Below are positions 58,260 through 64,000 of a stretch of DNA of 64,000 nt, one piece after another. Positions within the stretch are counted from its first letter, which is position 1, and each line of letters opens with the position of its first letter. The translations under genes were made by a program, and so were the position numbers. Below the pieces are notes generated by a model that did no database searches, had not been told where the DNA came from, and was given only the letters and a program-made list of their open reading frames with translations. This DNA comes from Gordius sp. MW1 (taxonomy: Eukaryota; Nematomorpha; Gordioida; Gordea; Gordiidae). The stretch is taken from contig OZ038526.1 in the NCBI GenBank assembly GCA_964036665.1, positions 27,652,001 to 27,716,000 of the forward strand, in the 5' to 3' direction.

Positions 58260-61200
58260 CCCTTGCAAATCCGCCCCCTTGCAAATCCGCTCTCCTACGT
58301 CCTCGTCGTGCAGGGGGGTAACAGATTATATCTGGCTAAAGGAGAAGCGGTCCGTGTCACTTAGAAAGACAAAAAAAAAAAAAAAGTTTGAAGTGACACG
58401 GCTCATACCTTTCTATATGTGGATTCGTTTATATGGAAAGGTTTCAAAAGAATGGTCCTTTAGAACTCACCCTCTAAGGAAAACGACTCAAACCCCAGTG
58501 ATCTGGGGTCAGAATAGGATCTCCGCTCCTCGCGAATCGTACAAACCGACGAAGAGGTTGGCGCCAGGAAGGGCATCCGGCTGTAAAACCTGCTCCAATC
58601 TCCCCCTATGAATACAAAGGCGAATGGGCGGGGTACAGCCCTAAGTACCCCGTGGGTTAACTCATCGACCTACGTCAAAAGATGAGGATCCTGGCCAAAT
58701 CGTTTTGGGAACTCCGCAAGGATTCCCTCCTAATGATGGTCATCGACCTGAAAATATTCGAGGAGGCCGGTCTAAAGGCTACACTTTAAGGGTTGCAACC
58801 TGGAACATAGATAGCATGACGGGAAGAGCGGGCGAGGTAGTGGAAGCACTCAATCGGAGAAGGATAGATATATGCTGCATACAGGAGACAAGGTGGAAAG
58901 GAGAGGGTGCTAGGATGATGGGAGCTATTGGTGCGCGGTATAAATTCTACTGGCAAGGGCACAAGGATGGAAAAGCTGGTATAGGAATACTTGTCGTTGA
59001 GAAATGGGTGGACAAAGTTATCGATGTCAAGCGATGGAATGACCGGATTATAGTTATAAAGATGGCAATGGGAGAAAGGCTATTCAACGTTATATCGGCC
59101 TACGCCCCTCAAGTAGGAAGAAGCGATGAAGAAAAAGACATTTTCTGGGATCGTCTGATGGAAATTACTTCCCACCTTCAAGAATCTATTATTTTAGGCG
59201 AACGGACATGTTGGCGCGAATATCGATGGTTATGAAGGTGTCCATGGTGGTCACAGCTACGGAACCAGGAACACGGAGGGGGAACGCATTCTGGATTTTG
59301 GGGACGCTACTCAGATGGTTATATGCAATACTTTCTTCAAGAAAGAAGACAGGAAGCTTATAACCTATGAATCGGGCACCCTCAAAAGTACTGTCGATTA
59401 TATGATGGTCAAAAAATCGGACAGATGTATGGTGAAAAACGTCAAGGTTGTCCCTGGGGAAGAATGCGTGACACAACACCGTCTTATTGTTGGGGATCTC
59501 GTAATGAAGGGGCTTATAAATCCAAAGAAACGCTATATCCCGAGACTCAAGGTGTGGTGTTTGAAAGATGATACTCAAAAGAGGGATTTTGCCGAAGCAC
59601 TTGATGGAACCTCAGGGGAGATGGCGAAGAACGTAAGCGACAAATGGACGGCTATGAAGAAGGCTTGACACAACATCGCGCGTTTGTGGTTGGACAAAGG
59701 GGCCCCCAAGACATAAGGAAACTTGGTGGTGGAACTCTGAGGCGGCTAAAGCTATCGAAGATAAAAGGCGTTGCTATAAAGTCTGGCATGAATCTCAACA
59801 AAGGTGCGATGAGGTTATGTATCAAGAGGCTAAAAGAATTGCAAGAAGGACCGTCGCCAGAATAAAGGAAACAAAAAGATGCGAGTTTGCTCTACGCCTT
59901 GACTCAGAGGAAGGGAAGAAAAACATGTTTCGTGTAGCCAAACAAATGGCGAAAGAACGACTCGATGTTGTGGCGACTAAATGCGTTAAAACGCCGGCGG
60001 GTAACATCATCTCCCATGGCGATGGAATCAAAAAAGTTTGGAAAGACTATATGAAACGACTCTTAAACGAAGAGAATACCTGGGACAATGACGTTGTTTG
60101 TGATAAAGTGGAGGGACCCTGCTGCTGGATTGGGACTGACGAAATTCAGCGTGCCATAAAGAAAACGAAACAAGGTAAAGCGGCAGGCCCAACAGGAATA
60201 GTGGCGGAGATGGTAAAAGCTTTTGGACATTTGGGAGTCGTTTGGCTTACACAGCTGTGTAATGCCATAATTCAGGAAGGGACTATACCTAGCGATTGGA
60301 AAAAGAGCGTTCTTCTACCAATCTACAAAGGAAAAGGCGACCCACTTGACTGCGGATCATATCGGGCTATTAAGCTCCTCGACCAAACTATGAAAGTTAT
60401 AGAGAGGGTGCTCGAGAAAAGAATCCGGGAACAAACGAACATCGACGCTATCCAGTTCGGATTTAAACCAGGGAAAGGGACCACCAATGCCATCTTTATA
60501 GTACGACAGATGCAAGAAAAACACCAAGCAAAAGGGAAAAGACTATACTACGCCTTCGTAGACCTAGAGAAAGCGTTCGATCGGGTGCCGCGGGAAGTTG
60601 TAAAATGGGCTCTTAGGAAAACAGGTGTGGAAGAATGGTTGGTTACGGCTGTGATGGTTATGTATGACGAATCTCAAACAGCAGTGAGGACCCACGATGG
60701 CGATAGCGAAAGCTTTGAAGTGAAGGTTGGGTTACACCAAGGTTCCATTTTAAGCCCCCTACTTTTCATACTCGTAATGGAGGTGGTGACAAAAGAACTG
60801 CGAGATGGACTCCCATGGGAACTTTTATACGCCGATGATCTCTTGATAATGGCTGAGAGTGAGGCTGATCTCTTTACAAAGATACAAAAATGGAAAAACG
60901 GAATGGAGAAAAAGGGCTTAAAAGTTAACATGGGAAAAACAAAGGTAATGTTTGGCGGGAAAAGTACGAAGAGCGCCACGACAACTTGCGCCTGGCCCTG
61001 TAGCGTATGTCACAAAGGAGTGGCTAGCAACTCTATACAATGTACAAAATGCCTAGGATGGGTTCACAAAAAATGTAGCGGTGTGAAAGGAAGTCTTTTA
61101 TTGGCAAGCCGTACTTTTAGCTGCAAGCCCTGCGTGACAGGACCTCTACCGGATAATGCCATAACCGACTTTAACATCGGTAATGGGGAGACGCTAGGAA

Positions 61201-61816
61201 AAGTTAACACCTTTACCTATCTCGGGGACTCTTTAAGTGCAGATGGGAATGTTGACTCGGCAGTTACAGCAAGGATACGACAAGCCTGGAAGAAGTTTAG
61301 AGAGATGGCCCCTCTTTTGACCGGAAAAGGTGTTTCACTCACTTTAAAGGGTAAAGTCTACGCGGCATGTATTAGAAGTTGTCTTGTATATGGAAGCGAA
61401 ACGTGGCCATTAATGTCGATACATAAAGCCAAATTGGAAAGCACAGAAATGCGTATGATAAGATGGATGTCAAACGTGTCGCTACGGGAAAAAATAACAA
61501 GCAATAGACTGAGAAAGAATCGGGATCGAGCCAATCAACGAGGTCATCCGGAAAAACAGGCTAAGATGGTTTGGACATGTGGAGCGGAAGAATGACGACG
61601 ACTGGGTGAAGAGATGTACTTCCCTGGAGGTATCTGGAAAGAAACCGCGCGGGAGGCCGAAATCAACATGGGCCTCTGTTCTAGCTACCGACATGGAAGC
61701 AATGGGTCTGACAAAACAGGATTCGCATGATCGGATAAAATGGAGGAAATGCATTAGGGGAAAACAAGCTAACCCAGGAGATCCTGGAAAACGGCCTTAA
61801 AACGATGAAGAAGAAG
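58260..61816 (+). mobile_element. Non-LTR retrotransposon (RTE-like LINE), near full length
   Basis: A 13-bp target duplication, AAGTGGCTGTAGA, flanks the element at 58247-58259 and 61817-61829. It carries an AP-type endonuclease followed by a reverse transcriptase, a zinc finger, and a very short 3' tail ending in GATGAAGAAGAAG. A microsatellite tail and a single endonuclease-RT unit fit the RTE group. The GC content is well above that of the surrounding DNA. Confidence 0.93.
58705..61800 (+). pseudogene. LINE endonuclease and reverse transcriptase, frameshifted
   Basis: Endonuclease (58780-59230, continuing to about 59640): LRVATWNIDSMTGRAGEV, CCIQETRWKG and ISAYAPQ. Reverse transcriptase (about 60170-60960): GKAAGPTGI, FVDLEKAFDRVPR, GLHQGSILSP and the catalytic LYADDLLI. 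A C4HC3-like finger follows at about 61000-61140: CSVC, CTKC, HKKC and CKPC. The C-terminal region (61190-61800) ends in a helical tail with RGRPKSTW. Frame breaks near 59200, 59640, 59850 and 61590 divide it, the longest open part being 59817-61595. The product would nick the target and copy the RNA in place. Confidence 0.93.
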
Positions 61817-62025
61817 AAGTGGCTGTAGAAATTTGAATGAATGAATCAATGAAAAAATAAATTAGATTTAAGAGCAATTAAGCAAAATTTAATTTAAAAA
61901 GTATATAGATATACAGCTCTAACAAATATAATATTTGTAAAAAAAGTGTCAAGTATAGGCACCGATATCCTTAATAATCGTGATATCGGCACCGATACCA
62001 ATATCGGTGCAGCCCTAGTTATAAT

Positions 62026-62395
62026 GCTTAAAATCTGTTTTGGACCACTAAATCATAAGGGGTATAAAATTAAGAATGTATTAATAGCTGACAATGATAT
62101 TATAATATTTTATTTTAAAAAATGATAAAAAAATTAAGGGGTGGAGCAAATAATTTGGCTTTTTACACAGTCTTTTTATCCAAAGATTTTGGTATGAAAA
62201 GCTTTTATACACTTCCTAAGTAAAATCTAAACAATTTTCAATTAAAATTGTTGAAAAATTAGGATATACAGAGTATGGTAATACCAAATCCCTCAAGCAA
62301 AACCATACTTTTAGAGACATTTATTGTACATACATACAAACACAATGGTGGATAGACATATATAGAGTAAAAACAACATTTTGCCATTCATCATT
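62026..62395. other. Spacer, probable DIS3 3' UTR side
   Basis: AT-rich sequence directly downstream of the DIS3 stop codon on the minus strand. No other feature was recognised. Confidence 0.55.
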
Positions 62396-63888
62396 TTATT
62401 TTTTTATCCTTTTTGTGTCTCGCACATTTAAATCCCCATTAATTTCTTCTTCAGGATTTGTATGTTCCATAATCAATTCTTGCAACTCCTTTTGAGGCTC
62501 GAACCCAGGCACGTGGGGTTCTAGCAGTCGGATGGATAATCTGTAATTTTGCATTTTCTGCAACAGCATACTCAATTGCACGCGAACTTTATCGAAGGTT
62601 TTCAGCGTAAGGCGGTTAGCGTACGTCAATGATCCCGTCTGTGTGATTGAAGTTTTAATTAAAGCCCTCACAAAATTCCTTTACAATCATTTCAAACATA
62701 ACAAAAATGAAACCAAACTTGAATGGGTAAATATCAGAGACCAAAAAAGCTTACGGTTCGGAAAACGGTGATACATTTACATTTTCGAGCAGACAGCTTA
62801 ATAAGATTCGAGAAATTCGGGCTTAATGTAATTTTTTATGTGTGTTGGGTGTATTATAATGAGATATTTTGAACTAAAATGTTGATATTTACTTATCGTA
62901 AATCGAGAATTAAATTATATTTTTAAGGAAAAATGACAAAATTATTACTAAAAAATAAAAAAAATCATTAAATCGGGCGGGCATTTCAAGCAGCTCTATT
63001 CGGCCATGGCCGGGCGGACGCTTAGAAGGGTTCGGGTGGGCAATTAAGTTGTGAATCCGAAGACGGGTTCGGGCAAATTTTTTTGACCAAGACCATTGGT
63101 AAATACACCTAATATTGGGTATGATACTCTAATCGACAAAGTAAAATATGAAATTATGGATCAAAATGAGCATTTATTGAGGGAAATTTTAAACATCAAA
63201 CGGATCAAAATAAGTATTTTCTATAACTACTCAGAGATGGCCAACACCTATTTTCTCCATTGTGCAAATTTAGATGATCCTAGTATTTTACAAAAATTAA
63301 TAAAGGCGAAGATTTAAACCCATGCGAAATGAAATTTTACTACTATCCGTATAAACACTTATCCAGGGTTTCTTTCAAAGGATTCGGCACATGGGATACA
63401 TTGAAACTAAAAATTTTAAATTTTTTTAAAACTTCTGATTACAATAGAATTTTTGGTCGACTAAACATAAACATAAATACACCAAAGTTGGTCTGTTTAT
63501 ATTAGTCGCATAAAAAGACCAAAAGGGTTAAGATCGACCAAACAAAACCCAGCCGTTTTTACAACACTACGTTGGACAAGCTAAAGGATATGTAAAGGGG
63601 GGGGGGGGGGAGGGGTGCAGTTATCAATTCAAAAATAAGCTGGACACAAATTACTATCGCATGTTTTCAAGCATTTTTACATACTTCTTCGTCGTATTTC
63701 AAGTTATGAACGGTCTCTAGATCTTTATCGCTCAGGGTTTTATCCTCGGTTTTAAGACCCTGCTTAGAGCTCGATTTAAGGTATATCGAACCTTCGATCC
63801 CAAATTTAGGCACTAAAACTCTTATGGCATTCCTACGAATTCCTATTATGTAGGCATCCTCATCTACCACTTTATCTTTGAAGTACAG
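62396..63888 (-). CDS. DIS3: DIS3 (RRP44) exosome ribonuclease, last two exons, partial
   Basis: DIS3 is the catalytic 3'-5' exoribonuclease (and PIN endonuclease) of the nuclear RNA exosome. Only its C-terminus is here: exon 63888-63685 and final exon 62638-62396, joined in phase 0 by a GT-AG intron of 1046 nt; the gene continues beyond the right edge. The first exon begins LYFKDKVVDEDAYIIGIRRN and continues VLVPKFGIEGSIYL, which is the S1-type RNA-binding region after the RNB nuclease domain. The last exon has TFDKVRVQLS and LLEPHVPGF and ends in a basic KRIKK tail, as in other animal DIS3 proteins where a lysine-rich end is common. The segment between GIEGSIYL and YDEE is about ten residues longer than in human. 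No break was seen. The RNB and PIN domains are outside the window. Confidence 0.94.
62980..63085. repeat. GC-rich MITE-like patch in the DIS3 intron
   Basis: GGGCGGGCATTTCAAGCAGC, GGCCATGGCCGGGCGG and GGGTTCGGGT words resemble the subterminal filler of the hAT MITEs at 24774 and 49041, and a similar patch at 890-970. Ends are not resolved. Confidence 0.4.
63447..63569. mobile_element. TAGTGTTG-family MITE, copy 4, truncated
   Basis: It ends AGCCGTTTTTACAACACTA and contains GGTCGACTAAACATAAAC and GATCGACCAAACAAAACC, as in the copies at 10800 and 16672. The left end is missing. It lies in the last DIS3 intron. Confidence 0.75.
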
Positions 63889-63941
63889 CTAAAACCATAA
63901 ATACATATATGTGTGTGTTTAGATAGACAAGGAATCATATA

Positions 63942-64000
63942 CATGGGCGTAGCCAGGGGGGGGGCAGAGAGGAGCGGCTGCCCCCTCTAAATCCAAGAAT
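63942..64000. mobile_element. CATGGGCGTAGCC MITE, copy 10, cut by the window edge
   Basis: It starts CATGGGCGTAGCCAGGG with a G-run and GAGCGGCTGCCCCCTCTAAA. The right end is outside the window. It lies upstream (in gene direction) of the visible DIS3 exons, probably in the preceding intron. Confidence 0.88.

Larger units (their letters stand above)
57987..62017. mobile_element. hAT-type MITE with TAGGGCTGCACC ends, split by a LINE
   Basis: It starts TAGGGCTGCACCGATATC and ends GATATCGGTGCAGCCCTA-like sequence (ATATCGGTGCAGCCCTA). The flanks GTTACAAT (57979-57986) and GTTATAAT (62018-62025) are an 8-bp duplication with one change. Inner ATACCGAT / ATCGGTAT words repeat near both ends. Removing the LINE and one copy of its duplication leaves about 460 bp, non-coding. 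Confidence 0.92.

Noticed and set aside
57987..62017. A single large DNA transposon encoding a reverse transcriptase
   Set aside because: The LINE has its own 13-bp target duplication inside the MITE, so it is a nested insertion.

Overview
This is an AT-rich (roughly 70% A+T by eye) metazoan nuclear genome window. It contains three conserved host genes, all on the minus strand, embedded in a dense, nested set of transposons. The genes have GT-AG introns and code for ordinary animal proteins. The element mix (BEL/Pao, Ty3/gypsy, an RTE-like LINE, hAT, MULE, Helitron and very many MITEs) suits an invertebrate. A caligid copepod or similar arthropod is my guess. A flatworm is less likely, although the very short 5' introns recall that group. 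The species cannot be fixed from the sequence alone.

Host genes. (1) ALG5, dolichyl-phosphate beta-glucosyltransferase, is complete in nine exons (5478 down to 1664, 331 aa). (2) PDK1/PDPK1, the phosphoinositide-dependent protein kinase with a C-terminal PH domain, has 15 exons in consistent phase (28406 down to 7933, 822 aa). (3) The last two exons of DIS3/RRP44, the exosome ribonuclease, lie at 63888-62396, and the gene continues off the right edge. Two more plausible exons on the plus strand (29865-29974 and 56734-56876) belong to genes I do not recognise. The three host genes share a neighbourhood but no pathway: N-glycan precursor synthesis in the ER, growth-factor signalling, and nuclear RNA decay.

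Layout. 1-1.66 kb: AT-rich sequence with a direct duplication. 1.66-5.5 kb: ALG5. 7.9-28.4 kb: PDK1, whose introns hold a full-length hAT element with a perfect 8-bp duplication (12505-15385) and several MITEs. 28.4-37.1 kb: a MULE transposase fragment beside a 244-bp tandem array, a decayed Ty3/gypsy element and a truncated hAT relative. 37.1-43.4 kb: a young-looking BEL/Pao element on the minus strand, with a MULE-type MITE inside one LTR. 43.4-46.8 kb: a repeat field built on a TGACCAATGG / CCATTGGCCA motif. 46.9-48.2 kb: a Helitron. 48.9-52.2 kb: nested hAT elements and MITEs. 52.7-55.2 kb: a long foldback repeat and two sets of ~210-bp duplications. 58.0-62.0 kb: a LINE inserted inside a hAT MITE. 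62.4-63.9 kb: DIS3. A MITE with CATGGGCGTAGCC ends recurs at least ten times.

Most notable observations: (a) five introns of only 34-37 nt, all at the 5' ends of ALG5 and PDK1; (b) a PDK1 activation segment about 65 residues longer than the human one, with a poly-alanine tract; (c) several nested insertions whose target-site duplications can be read exactly, giving the order of events; (d) a Helitron with its two protein domains in reversed order. I found no CRISPR array, rRNA or convincing tRNA gene, and no clearly new multi-gene system.
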